Assembly: GCA_019416265.1 (NCBI GenBank)
Contig: DXXQ01000068.1
Coordinates: forward strand, 1 to 18,358
Origin: Clostridiales bacterium
Lineage (GTDB): Bacteria > Bacillota > Clostridia > Lachnospirales > Lachnospiraceae
Direction of reading: 5' to 3'
Length of the DNA: 18,358 bases
The notes under the pieces are model-generated. The model made no database searches, was not told the DNA's origin, and saw only the letters and a list, made by a program, of their open reading frames with translations. A program made the position numbers and the translations under genes. The number at the start of each line of letters is the position of its first letter. Positions within the stretch are counted from its first letter, which is position 1. Of this stretch, positions 1-6,990 are shown in pieces.

Positions 1-16
1 GTCTTTATATAGTCCG

Positions 17-45
17 ATTTTATCATAATCATGTGTAAAATACAA
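17..45 (-). promoter_or_regulatory. Candidate promoter reading out of the left edge
   Basis: On the minus strand a -35 box TTGTAT (40-45) and a -10 box TAAAAT (17-22) are separated by 17 bp, and TGA just before the -10 box makes it an extended -10. It would drive a gene beyond the left end. An inverted pair TGTAAA (34-39) / TTTACA (50-55) overlaps the -35 side. The region is AT-rich, so a chance match is possible. Confidence 0.4.
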
Positions 46-138
46 TCTATTTACATTATACAACACTTTAAGGTTATATGAAACACTTTTTTTTAGGTTG
101 CCTTATTTTTTTTGTATTTTTTTTCCTCCGGCCGAAAT

Positions 139-177
139 AAAACACCGACAGTTGGCACTGGAAGCACAAACTGCCGG
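139..177 (-). terminator. Rho-independent terminator of the sugar-binding lipoprotein gene
   Basis: On the minus strand the arms CCGGCAGTT (169-177) and AACTGTCGG (145-153) form a 9-pair stem with one G-U pair, followed by TGTTTTATTT. It lies 18 bp beyond the stop codon of the lipoprotein gene, so that transcript probably ends here. Confidence 0.7.
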
Positions 178-194
178 CGACAGCCTATATCTTA

Positions 195-1304
195 TTATTC
201 AGAATACAGATAGTCCTCATATTTCGGATCATCCAGGCAGGTCGAATCGATCCATACAGGAGTAACCAGGACGTTTCTTTCATATGTAACGGAATCCCTG
301 GGAGCAGTTGTCATAAGGGAAGTCCAGATTGTCTGATATCCCATTGCAAAAGGCTGCTGGGAAACCACACCGATTTCTTCACCGTCACGGATCGCCTTCT
401 GCTGTCTGCTTGTGGCATCCATGCCCACCATTGCAATCTCACTGTCATCCGTATCCTTCTCCATATCCAGATACATCTCCGCTACATCTGCATTGCTGCA
501 GAATACGCCGTCCAGTGTAGGATACTTGTCCAATACCTCCTGCATGGCAGCTTCCATATCCTCCACCTGATCTCCGTATATTACTTCTACGACCTCGATA
601 TCTGTATATTTGGAAATATTCTCCACAAAACCTTCTGTTCTTTCTTTAATACTCTGCGTTTTCTCCTGAGAGGAAAAAACGGCAACCTTGCCCATTTTTC
701 CGATGGCACGGCCAAGCCTGTATGCTGCCATCTTACCTGCCTCCACATTATCTGTTGCGCGGAATGCACGAACAAGCTTCTTCTCGGACACATTGGCGTC
801 AAAAGCCACCACAGGAATCCTGTTTTCCTTTGCCATTTCAAGCTGTGCCTGGCAGGAATCCATATCCCCCACAGATACACACAGAACATCCGGATTCTCT
901 GCGAGCACCGCGTCCAGAATATTGATCTGCTCATCTACATTGTGTTCATCGTCCGGACCCTCGAAGGTCATTGTGATTGCCTGATCCTTCTTGAATCCAT
1001 ATACTTCATTTGCGTCCTTAACGGCTGCTTCCATCCCCTTGCGTACGCGGTCCCAGAATTCGCCCTTTGTGCTTTTGCTCACAACGGCTATTCTTGTTCC
1101 CGCCTGAATTTCCACAGCCGGATCAAATTCCGGTATCAGATTCGTATCCTCTTCTTCCTCGATTGCTTCTGCTTCTGAATCGGCCTCTTCGATGGCGTCT
1201 GCTACTAGAGGCTGTATTGTCTCCTGAACCTCATCCCTGCTGCATCCGGTAAGCATACTCAGCGCTGCCAGTATAACTGCTGCCCCAATCGCTGCTTTTC
1301 TCAT
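195..1304 (-). CDS. Sugar ABC transporter substrate-binding lipoprotein (type I periplasmic-binding fold)
   Basis: This 369-residue protein starts with a lipoprotein signal peptide; the lipobox LTGC places the lipidated cysteine at residue 21. An acidic linker of mostly Glu and Asp (about residues 38-54) follows. From about residue 70 comes a two-lobed type I periplasmic-binding fold like that of ribose and galactose binding proteins: IAVVSKSTKGEFWDRVRKG, then ENPDVLCVSV, IPVVAFDA, TDNVEAGKMAAYRLG, GKVAVFSS, LDGVFCSN and AMVGMDAT. It should sit on the outer face of the membrane and bind a sugar or related ligand; the ligand cannot be read from sequence. AGGAGA six bases before the ATG supports the start. 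No permease or ATPase gene adjoins it inside the window, so it is either an orphan receptor or linked to genes beyond the left edge. It has its own promoter and terminator. Confidence 0.85.
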   Translation of the reverse strand: MRKAAIGAAVILAALSMLTGCSRDEVQETIQPLVADAIEEADSEAEAIEEEEDTNLIPEFDPAVEIQAGTRIAVVSKSTKGEFWDRVRKGMEAAVKDANEVYGFKKDQAITMTFEGPDDEHNVDEQINILDAVLAENPDVLCVSVGDMDSCQAQLEMAKENRIPVVAFDANVSEKKLVRAFRATDNVEAGKMAAYRLGRAIGKMGKVAVFSSQEKTQSIKERTEGFVENISKYTDIEVVEVIYGDQVEDMEAAMQEVLDKYPTLDGVFCSNADVAEMYLDMEKDTDDSEIAMVGMDATSRQQKAIRDGEEIGVVSQQPFAMGYQTIWTSLMTTAPRDSVTYERNVLVTPVWIDSTCLDDPKYEDYLYSE

Positions 1305-1419
1305 CTCTTATCTCCTATTCCATACATTTCCATGCTGTTCCAAACATACGCTGTAATCGCCCCCGTCAGGACTTTACATAGTTTTCATCGGTATTTCTCC
1401 GTTTTTTAATCTTTCCTAC

Positions 1420-1447
1420 ATTATACACAAATAAATCCCCCCGTCTA
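1420..1447 (-). promoter_or_regulatory. Candidate promoter for the sugar-binding lipoprotein gene
   Basis: On the minus strand a perfect TATAAT (1420-1425) lies 16 bp from TAGACG (1442-1447), a four-of-six -35 match. The leader to the ATG at 1304 is about 110 nt and holds two tiny reading frames. One of them, of ten codons, ends in TAG overlapping the ribosome binding site; whether it is translated is unknown. Confidence 0.5.
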
Positions 1448-1491
1448 TAGATTTAATACTTTTTTCACAATTTAAGCTCTAATTTGCCCGA

Positions 1492-2535
1492 TCAGTCCCA
1501 GATATCCCACTCTTTCCCTATTTCATAGGCTGTGGAAAAGGACAACGGTCCCAAAAGCACTCCCCAGGTTCCAAACAGCAGAACTCCCAGATAAACGCTT
1601 GCCAGCACAGCAATGGGGGAGACTCCCAGCTTTTTCCCAAGAAGCCTTGGTTCCAGCGCCTCTCTGAGCACACTGGTCAAAATATCAAGGAGCACACAGC
1701 CTATTGCAATTCCCGGTTTTCCCTTAACCAGAAAAATCACTGCCGAAGGATAGAGAAAGGTTCCCGTTCCGATCAGGGGGACTGCGTCAAAAAGCCCAAG
1801 CAAAATTCCAAAAATCAGATAATAGGGGCTTCCCATCAGATAGAAACCGCCGCAGCACACGGCGGCAACCAGAAAAATAATGATCACCTGAGCCTTTAGA
1901 TATAAAACGGTCGTTTTCTGAAGCCTCTTTACCACCCGTCTCGTACCCACAAGCCAGGAATAATCCCAGATTTTTTTCCGCAGATTTTCCATATCGCCAA
2001 TGATCAGAAGCGTACTGATAAAAGTAACCAGAAGCCCTGACATAAAGAACAGAAACCCCCGGGCCCAGGAAAACAGAAGCTCTACAACATCTTTTCCCAC
2101 GAAGGACAGAATATTCTGCTGAATCTCATGGATCTGGCTCAATACAAATGCACGGCTGTCCTCCTGAAGAATTCCCGTATTTCTTTCCAGTGTACTGCAG
2201 AAGCGATCCAGAATGGCAAGGCCTTTGTCTGCAATTTCCGGCAACCGCACAAGCGCTGTCCGGATCTGATTCAAAAGCTCTCCTGCTCCCAGATAAAGGA
2301 GAAGACCGGATCCTGTCAGGAGACAGACCAGAAGAAAAGCTCCTGTCACTCCTTTTTTTATTTTTGTCCTCTGTTCCACCCTTCTTGCAACAGGCTCCAG
2401 CCAGGATGCCAGAACCCATGCAGCCAGAAAAGGGACTGCTGCCGGCAGTAAATATCTGTATCCCACAAACACGCCGGCAGCAATCCCTGCCATGATCAAT
2501 TTTCTTTTCCATTCTATACGCAATCCATACACCAC
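1492..2535 (-). CDS. YtvI/AI-2E family membrane protein
   Basis: This integral membrane protein of about 347 residues has the layout of the AI-2E transporter / sporulation protein YtvI family. There are N-terminal membrane segments (about residues 14-40 and 65-85) and a soluble amphipathic middle (about 88-145). A hydrophobic C-terminal half follows, with the family-like stretches GILLGLFDAVPLIGTGTFL and LGVSPIAVLASVYLGVLLFG. In spore-formers YtvI is linked to sporulation; other members are permeases or sodium/proton antiporters, so substrate and role are open. The start is uncertain: GTG codons occur at 2535 and 2532 with no good ribosome binding site, and the first in-frame ATG is at residue 15. 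It follows the pseudouridine synthase gene after 36 bp with no terminator between them, so it is probably co-transcribed and perhaps translationally coupled. Confidence 0.8.
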   Translation of the reverse strand: MVYGLRIEWKRKLIMAGIAAGVFVGYRYLLPAAVPFLAAWVLASWLEPVARRVEQRTKIKKGVTGAFLLVCLLTGSGLLLYLGAGELLNQIRTALVRLPEIADKGLAILDRFCSTLERNTGILQEDSRAFVLSQIHEIQQNILSFVGKDVVELLFSWARGFLFFMSGLLVTFISTLLIIGDMENLRKKIWDYSWLVGTRRVVKRLQKTTVLYLKAQVIIIFLVAAVCCGGFYLMGSPYYLIFGILLGLFDAVPLIGTGTFLYPSAVIFLVKGKPGIAIGCVLLDILTSVLREALEPRLLGKKLGVSPIAVLASVYLGVLLFGTWGVLLGPLSFSTAYEIGKEWDIWD

Positions 2536-2571
2536 TTTTCATTTTTTGAGGTTATTATGGCTTTTTTCTTC

Positions 2572-3270
2572 TTATTTATTCTCCCGGAAAAATTCTGCAA
2601 ATCCGTTTCCCGATGGAACAGTCTTAAATTCCATTTTTTTCTTTGTTGACGGATGCTTCAAAACCAGCTCTGCCGAACACAGCGCCAGGGCAGTTTGAGA
2701 TTTTTCTTCCGCGTTATATTTTCGATCTCCGAGAAGAGGCATTCCCCCGTGAGCCATCTGAACCCGAATCTGGTGATGACGCCCTGTTTCCAGGCGGATC
2801 TTCATAAGGTACTGTTCTCCGTCTTCTGTCTCTGCCCGATCCAGAAGCTCATAGGAAAGGACTGCTTTTTTCGCTCCCTGACTTTTCTCCTTTACAACAG
2901 AGGACGTATTTGTTTTTCCGTCTTTTTTCAGCCAGTCCTCCAGCCTTCCCTCTTTGTTCTGCGGTTTCTTCCCTGTCACAGCCAGGTAGGTCTTTGTCAT
3001 TTCTCCCGAAGCCATTTGACGGCTCAGTTCTCCCGCAGCTTTCTGGTTCTTTGCAAAAACAAGGATTCCCTCTACCGGCTGATCAAGGCGATGCACGATA
3101 CCGAGATACGGCATTTTTTTCGGCTCTTTCTGCGCAAGATAATTTTTCAGCGCACTCTCCATATCCATTGAGCCTATGCGGGCGCTCTGCACTGCAGTTC
3201 CGGCAGGTTTATGGCATACAATCATATCTTTATCTTCATATAAAATATGGTCTTCTATTCTGATAAGCAT
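2572..3270 (-). CDS. RluA-family RNA pseudouridine synthase
   Basis: A 232-residue cytoplasmic enzyme expected to convert uridine to pseudouridine in rRNA or tRNA. The family motif appears as GIVHRLDQPVEG, with the catalytic Asp at residue 63. Other family marks are VCHKPAG near residue 20 and RLETGRHHQIRVQMAHGG followed by LLGDRKY in the C-terminal half. It has no N-terminal S4 domain, which resembles the shorter RluA/TruC-like members. The longer possible frame begins 38 codons upstream, but I chose the ATG at 3270 because AAGGAGAG precedes it by 7 nt and the upstream residues do not look like the family. The target RNA and position cannot be told. It leads a probable two-gene transcript with the YtvI-like gene. 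Confidence 0.87.
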   Translation of the reverse strand: MLIRIEDHILYEDKDMIVCHKPAGTAVQSARIGSMDMESALKNYLAQKEPKKMPYLGIVHRLDQPVEGILVFAKNQKAAGELSRQMASGEMTKTYLAVTGKKPQNKEGRLEDWLKKDGKTNTSSVVKEKSQGAKKAVLSYELLDRAETEDGEQYLMKIRLETGRHHQIRVQMAHGGMPLLGDRKYNAEEKSQTALALCSAELVLKHPSTKKKMEFKTVPSGNGFAEFFRENK

Positions 3271-3277
3271 AAAAAAT

Positions 3278-3300
3278 CTCTCCTTTTTAATTAAGGAGAG
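3278..3300 (-). promoter_or_regulatory. Ribosome binding site inside a perfect hairpin
   Basis: On the minus strand CTCTCCTT (3293-3300) and AAGGAGAG (3278-3285) are perfectly complementary with a 7-nt AT loop. The second arm is the ribosome binding site of the pseudouridine synthase gene, so it could be hidden in RNA that begins further upstream. Confidence 0.55.
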
Positions 3301-3327
3301 TATATCCCAATTTCTTTTATTCCGCAA
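3299..3327 (-). promoter_or_regulatory. Candidate promoter for the pseudouridine synthase gene
   Basis: On the minus strand TTGCGG (3322-3327) is 17 bp from TATACT (3299-3304), a five-of-six -10 box. The expected RNA start near 3291-3292 would leave out the first arm of the ribosome-binding-site hairpin, so this promoter would give freely translated RNA. Confidence 0.5.
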
Positions 3328-3370
3328 GAAAATTTCTCCCCTCAGTTTTTCCTTTGCCTGAGGCGGACGA

Positions 3371-3417
3371 AAGACGACCATCACTTTTTACTTATTTTCA
3401 AAAATGATGGCCGTCTT
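3371..3417. repeat. Long imperfect inverted repeat
   Basis: The arms at 3371-3389 and 3400-3417 share AAGACG, CCATCA and TTTTT, differ by one base and a one-base bulge, and enclose a 10-nt loop. The structure lies between the pseudouridine synthase gene and the AT-rich gap. On the minus strand only a short T run follows it, so it is at best a weak terminator for RNA coming from the gap. Confidence 0.6.
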
Positions 3418-3459
3418 AAAATTCTTCGTTATTCAATTTGTTTTTCCTCTTCGTTTTCT

Positions 3460-3546
3460 TTAAACTGTTTTTTTGTTCTTTATCTTCTTATTCAGTTTTT
3501 CTATTTTAATGATATATGTCTGAACATATCTTTCTTTATTCCCTGC
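3460..3546 (-). pseudogene. Possible gene fragment, coding-like tail
   Basis: Twenty-eight stop-free codons before TAA (3460-3462) read like the end of a real protein, with KERYVQTYIIKIEKLNKKI as a helix-like, Lys-rich stretch. An in-frame TGA (3547-3549) interrupts further coding-like sequence upstream. There is no start codon or ribosome binding site. AT-rich purine-biased DNA can produce such pieces by chance, so this is a weak call. Confidence 0.2.
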
Positions 3547-3844
3547 TCATAAACGATATGATTGTTTATCATTCGATTTACTTAGAAAGTTTTAGAGATT
3601 TTTAAATTATAATTTCACGGATTATAATTTATTTTTTAGGTGAAATATCGGATACACTTTTTCGTCTGTTTATTCTTTTTATAAGCAACTCTGAACTTAA
3701 CTCCTTAAGCCCCTTGCTGTTTATTTCTCAAATAATGCTTCCTCACATTTATACTAAATATTAAAAATAGAACTTTATTGACATAAATGCTCTTTTTTAT
3801 ATTTCCAATAATTGCAAAGTCTTTCGAAAAAGTACCTTAATATT

Positions 3845-4060
3845 TCATTTCTCAATATCTTTCTTCACAGATATTCTTCTGATGCAAAGCTTCAATTCAT
3901 ATTCTATAATTTCTAATATGGATTTCAAAATATCGTTCTTACCTTCAACCTCTGTTCTATGGAACCCGCTTCCAAACGAACTGTTGAGATAAGGGTTATA
4001 TTCTTTTAAAAAATGTTTCTTTACACAAATTTTAAAATCTTTGTACCAGGTTTGTGACGG
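3845..4060 (-). pseudogene. Possible gene remnant of unknown function
   Basis: A 71-codon stop-free stretch on the minus strand ends at TGA (3845-3847) and is preceded by an in-frame TAA (4061-4063). Its translation has mixed, protein-like composition, including WYKDFKICVKKHFLKEYNP, then FGSGFHRTEVEGKNDILKS, and a helical, charged C-terminus. It has no suitable start codon. About 25 further coding-like codons occur upstream of the TAA in the same frame. I do not recognise the family. The best reading is the C-terminal part of a gene broken by stops and frameshifts; chance is the alternative. Confidence 0.33.
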
Positions 4061-4348
4061 TTATTCAATATAAGCAATCGCTTCTATATTTACCTTTGAT
4101 ACGTTTATTTCCGTTTGAAATATGATATTTCCGGAAATCTTTTTTTACTATTTATTTATGTATCAGGTCTTTCTTGCAGGAAATACGATTTCCATCACTC
4201 TTATATTGATTGGTTAAATTTACTTTCCCACTGGACTCACCCTAGCCTTTCGTAATATTTCATTCCTTTCATTGTAACGGTTGTAACATCTATACTATGA
4301 ATTGAATGAGTTTCTTATTTGGTATTGCTTGTTTCTTTTGATGTTGTT

Positions 4349-4377
4349 ATAATACCACCTGCCCTATATTTTGTCAA
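4349..4377 (-). promoter_or_regulatory. Near-consensus promoter inside the gene-free gap
   Basis: On the minus strand a perfect TTGACA (4372-4377), a 17-bp spacer and TATTAT (4349-4354) with an extended TGG make one of the best promoters in the window. No reading frame with a ribosome binding site follows; the first ATGs open frames of only 6-11 codons. It may belong to a decayed gene or to a non-coding RNA. Confidence 0.65.
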
Positions 4378-4573
4378 TACATTTTTCGATATTTTTTAAA
4401 ATATTTCTTTTTATATTTGTATTATTTGGTTTAAAACTATTATTTATTTATATTTTCTAATATTTTCAGATAATTTATTCAGTGACGAACTTTCTGAATT
4501 GTCTTAAGCTTCTGACTTCATTTATTCAAGAACGCACCTGTATTCCTGCTTCGCAGCACACATTTTCGCACCC

Positions 4574-4604
4574 AAAAACGGCTGCACAGTTAACTGCACA
4601 GCCG
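4574..4604 (-). terminator. Rho-independent terminator of the hydratase gene
   Basis: On the minus strand an 11-pair stem, including two G-U pairs, with loop TTAA (4579-4604) is followed directly by TTTTT (4574-4578). It begins about 20 bp after the stop codon of the hydratase gene. Confidence 0.88.
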
Positions 4605-4624
4605 CCGGACTCATTTCATTTTTC

Positions 4625-6883
4625 TTATTTACGATTGTAATTAATCAGACATCCTTTCAGGATAATCTCGCGTTCATCGTCGGTAAGTTCGCCCAGAGTC
4701 AGGTCAAATTCCTTTAAACCATCCTCTTTCACTACATAACCTTTAATCACAGCAGCTTTCTCTGCCACTGCCTTACGGATTTCCGGGAAGAACAGATAAT
4801 CGCCGTTTGCAAACGGAAGCTCTCCTTCTTTGATCAGGAAAGGAAGCATACCCCAGTTGATCAGGTTGGAGCGGTAACGCTTGGTGGCATATTCATTGGC
4901 AATATTTGCCCATCCGCCAAGAACCTTCTGGCAGGAAGCTGCCTGCTCACGGGCAGAACCATCACCCGGTTTCACAGCAAAGATCGTACTTCCAACTCCA
5001 AGGTTGCCTTCACCGACTTCCGGGAAGTCTTTATGGATCCCTTCCATAACAGGCTTCAGTTCCGGAACTGCATCCAGAGGACAGGTTCCGTTCTGGATTG
5101 CAGTCTGCGCTTTCTGGATTTCTTTGGCGCGTCCTACATATGCAGGGTCTTTTCTGGAAAGCGTAAACTCTGCAAGTCCAAGAGGATTGGAACGGTAAGA
5201 GGATGTCTCACCGGACGGAATCAGTTCGTCTGTTGTGGTAACAGGGTCATGAATCTCAGATACCACGCGCAGCACCATGTTTTCAGGAAGAGCAGACATT
5301 GCCGGCCAGTCCTTAATGTTCGGTCCGAACTGAATCTCTGTATCCGGGTCTGCCACGCCTTTGCTGTCGAATACGCGGTTATCGTAAATGGTCTTGTCAA
5401 AGAAATACTTCTGATTTGTGTAATCTCCCGTATATTCTTCTGCAGATGTCAGGAAGCCTTTATTTGCTGCAGTTGCTGCAATAGAGCGGGCATCCATAAG
5501 AGCAACGGAAGAAATCTGTCCGTTCTGGATCTTGGAGCCTTCACGGTTCGGGAAGTTTCTTGTTGTGTGGCGGATACTGAACGCATTATTTGCAGGGGTA
5601 TCGCCGGCGCCGAAGCACGGTCCGCAGAATGCGGTTTTCACAACTGCTCCTGTTGCAAGAAGATCTGCAAGAACTCCGTTTTTCGCAAGCTCCATATAAA
5701 TCGGAGTACTTGCCGGATATACGCTTAAGGTAAAGGCGTCTGCACCGATACTGCTGCCGCGGAGAATATCCGCCGCTGCACAGATATTTTCGAATCCGCC
5801 GCCTGCACAGCCCGCAATGATTCCCTGGTCAACATAAAGCTTTCCGTCAACTACCTTATCTCTCAAGGTATACGGAATCTTTCCGTCAAGGCTGATCTGC
5901 GCTTTTTTCTCAACATCTGCAAGAATGTCGTCCAGGTTTGCCTTCAGTTCATCAATTGTATAGGTATTGCTTGGATGGAACGGCATAGCGATCATTGGCT
6001 TAATCTCACTTAAATCAATTTCCACACAGCCGTCATAGTATGCAGTCTGGCCCGGTTTCAGTTCCTTATAATCCTGGCTTCTGCCGTGGATCTCGTAAAA
6101 CTCCTGAATTCTCTCGTCTGTCTGCCAGATGGAGGAAAGACAGGTTGTCTCTGTTGTCATAACGTCGATTCCGATACGGAAATCTGCGCTTAAGCCGGCA
6201 ACTCCAGGTCCCACAAATTCCATTACTTTATTTTTCACATAGCCATTGGCAAAAACCTGACCGATGATCGCAAGTGCAACGTCCTGAGGACCTACGCCCG
6301 GACGCGGGGTTCCCTTCAGATAAATGGCAACCACTCCCGGCATATTGATATCATAGGTCTGGGAAAGAAGCTGCTTTACAAGCTCCGGACCTCCTTCTCC
6401 CATAGCCATGGTTCCAAGAGCTCCATAGCGGGTATGGCTGTCAGAGCCAAGGATCATTTTTCCTCCTTCTGCCAGCATTTCACGGGCAAACTGATGAATC
6501 ACCGCCTGATGAGGAGGAACATAGACGCCGCCGTATTTTTTCGCACAGGTAAGTCCGAACATATGGTCATCTTCATTGATCGTTCCGCCCACTGCGCAAA
6601 GAGAATTGTGACAGTTGGTCAGTACATAAGGTACAGGGAACTTCTCAAGTCCTGAAGCGCGGGCTGTCTGGATGATTCCTACGAATGTGATATCGTGGGA
6701 TGTAAGTTTGTCGAATTTAATCTGAAGCTTCTCCATGTTTCCGGATGTGTTATGAGACTCCAGAATGGAATAAGCAATCGTGTTTTTTGCTGCTTCTTCT
6801 TTTTTAATCGGAAGGTTTGCCTGTGCTTCGGGAATGATCTCCCGTCCATTTACAAGGTAAACTCCGCCATCATATAACTTCAT
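4625..6883 (-). CDS. Aconitase-superfamily hydratase, YbhJ-like
   Basis: This 752-residue cytoplasmic enzyme has all four aconitase domains. The three [4Fe-4S] ligand cysteines are visible as Cys359 (AGCAGGG) and Cys420/Cys423 (AFCGPCFG), close to the spacing of mitochondrial aconitase. GSDSHTRYG (146-154) and NFPNREGS (443-450) are substrate-site motifs, and YRSNLINWGMLPF marks the C-terminal swivelling domain. Length and motif wording fit the YbhJ-type hydratases, whose substrate is not settled, better than canonical citrate/isocitrate aconitase; this family placement is from memory. It lies 107 bp downstream of pyruvate kinase in the same direction, with its own TATAAT promoter and no terminator between them, so both joint and separate transcription are possible. 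GGAGGA seven bases before the ATG supports the start. Confidence 0.85.
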   Translation of the reverse strand: MKLYDGGVYLVNGREIIPEAQANLPIKKEEAAKNTIAYSILESHNTSGNMEKLQIKFDKLTSHDITFVGIIQTARASGLEKFPVPYVLTNCHNSLCAVGGTINEDDHMFGLTCAKKYGGVYVPPHQAVIHQFAREMLAEGGKMILGSDSHTRYGALGTMAMGEGGPELVKQLLSQTYDINMPGVVAIYLKGTPRPGVGPQDVALAIIGQVFANGYVKNKVMEFVGPGVAGLSADFRIGIDVMTTETTCLSSIWQTDERIQEFYEIHGRSQDYKELKPGQTAYYDGCVEIDLSEIKPMIAMPFHPSNTYTIDELKANLDDILADVEKKAQISLDGKIPYTLRDKVVDGKLYVDQGIIAGCAGGGFENICAAADILRGSSIGADAFTLSVYPASTPIYMELAKNGVLADLLATGAVVKTAFCGPCFGAGDTPANNAFSIRHTTRNFPNREGSKIQNGQISSVALMDARSIAATAANKGFLTSAEEYTGDYTNQKYFFDKTIYDNRVFDSKGVADPDTEIQFGPNIKDWPAMSALPENMVLRVVSEIHDPVTTTDELIPSGETSSYRSNPLGLAEFTLSRKDPAYVGRAKEIQKAQTAIQNGTCPLDAVPELKPVMEGIHKDFPEVGEGNLGVGSTIFAVKPGDGSAREQAASCQKVLGGWANIANEYATKRYRSNLINWGMLPFLIKEGELPFANGDYLFFPEIRKAVAEKAAVIKGYVVKEDGLKEFDLTLGELTDDEREIILKGCLINYNRK

Positions 6884-6945
6884 TGCAGAATCCTCCGTTC
6901 CTTTCCCGCCGCCCTTTACAGCAGCGAGCCAAAATTTTATGGTAC

Positions 6946-6974
6946 ATTATACTTTATTTTTTTTCCCGAAGCAA
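6946..6974 (-). promoter_or_regulatory. Promoter of the hydratase gene
   Basis: On the minus strand TTGCTT (6969-6974) is 17 bp from a perfect TATAAT (6946-6951). It lies between the pyruvate kinase stop codon and the hydratase start, giving a leader of about 55 nt. Confidence 0.72.
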
Positions 6975-6990
6975 GAGAAAAGTACAAACT

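Larger units (their letters stand above)
3418..4578. other. AT-rich stretch without an intact gene
   Basis: These roughly 1.16 kb are visibly richer in A and T than the flanking genes and hold no reading frame of normal length. The minus strand is purine-rich, as a coding strand would be, and shows several short stop-free pieces in different frames. A strong minus-strand promoter sits at 4349-4377. An AT-only inverted repeat of 10 bp with a 7-bp spacer lies at 3604-3630, and a 12-bp palindrome ATTTCCGGAAAT near 4125-4137. I recognised no known RNA family. Decayed foreign DNA and a non-coding RNA locus are both possible. Confidence 0.6.

Noticed and set aside
2126..2542. A 138-codon frame starting at ATG 2542 over the N-terminus of the YtvI-like gene, suggesting a frameshift
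   Set aside because: Its translation is a shadow of the real frame, with Cys/Ser/Arg-rich low-quality sequence. The YtvI-like frame continues unbroken from GTG 2535.
3271..3384. 38-codon N-terminal extension of the pseudouridine synthase
   Set aside because: The ATG at 3270 has a perfect ribosome binding site, the upstream residues do not resemble the family, and a promoter with -10 box at 3299-3304 lies inside the extension.
5033..5728. 231-codon plus-strand frame inside the hydratase gene
   Set aside because: It runs antisense to a strongly conserved enzyme, is Cys/Arg-rich and has no ribosome binding site.
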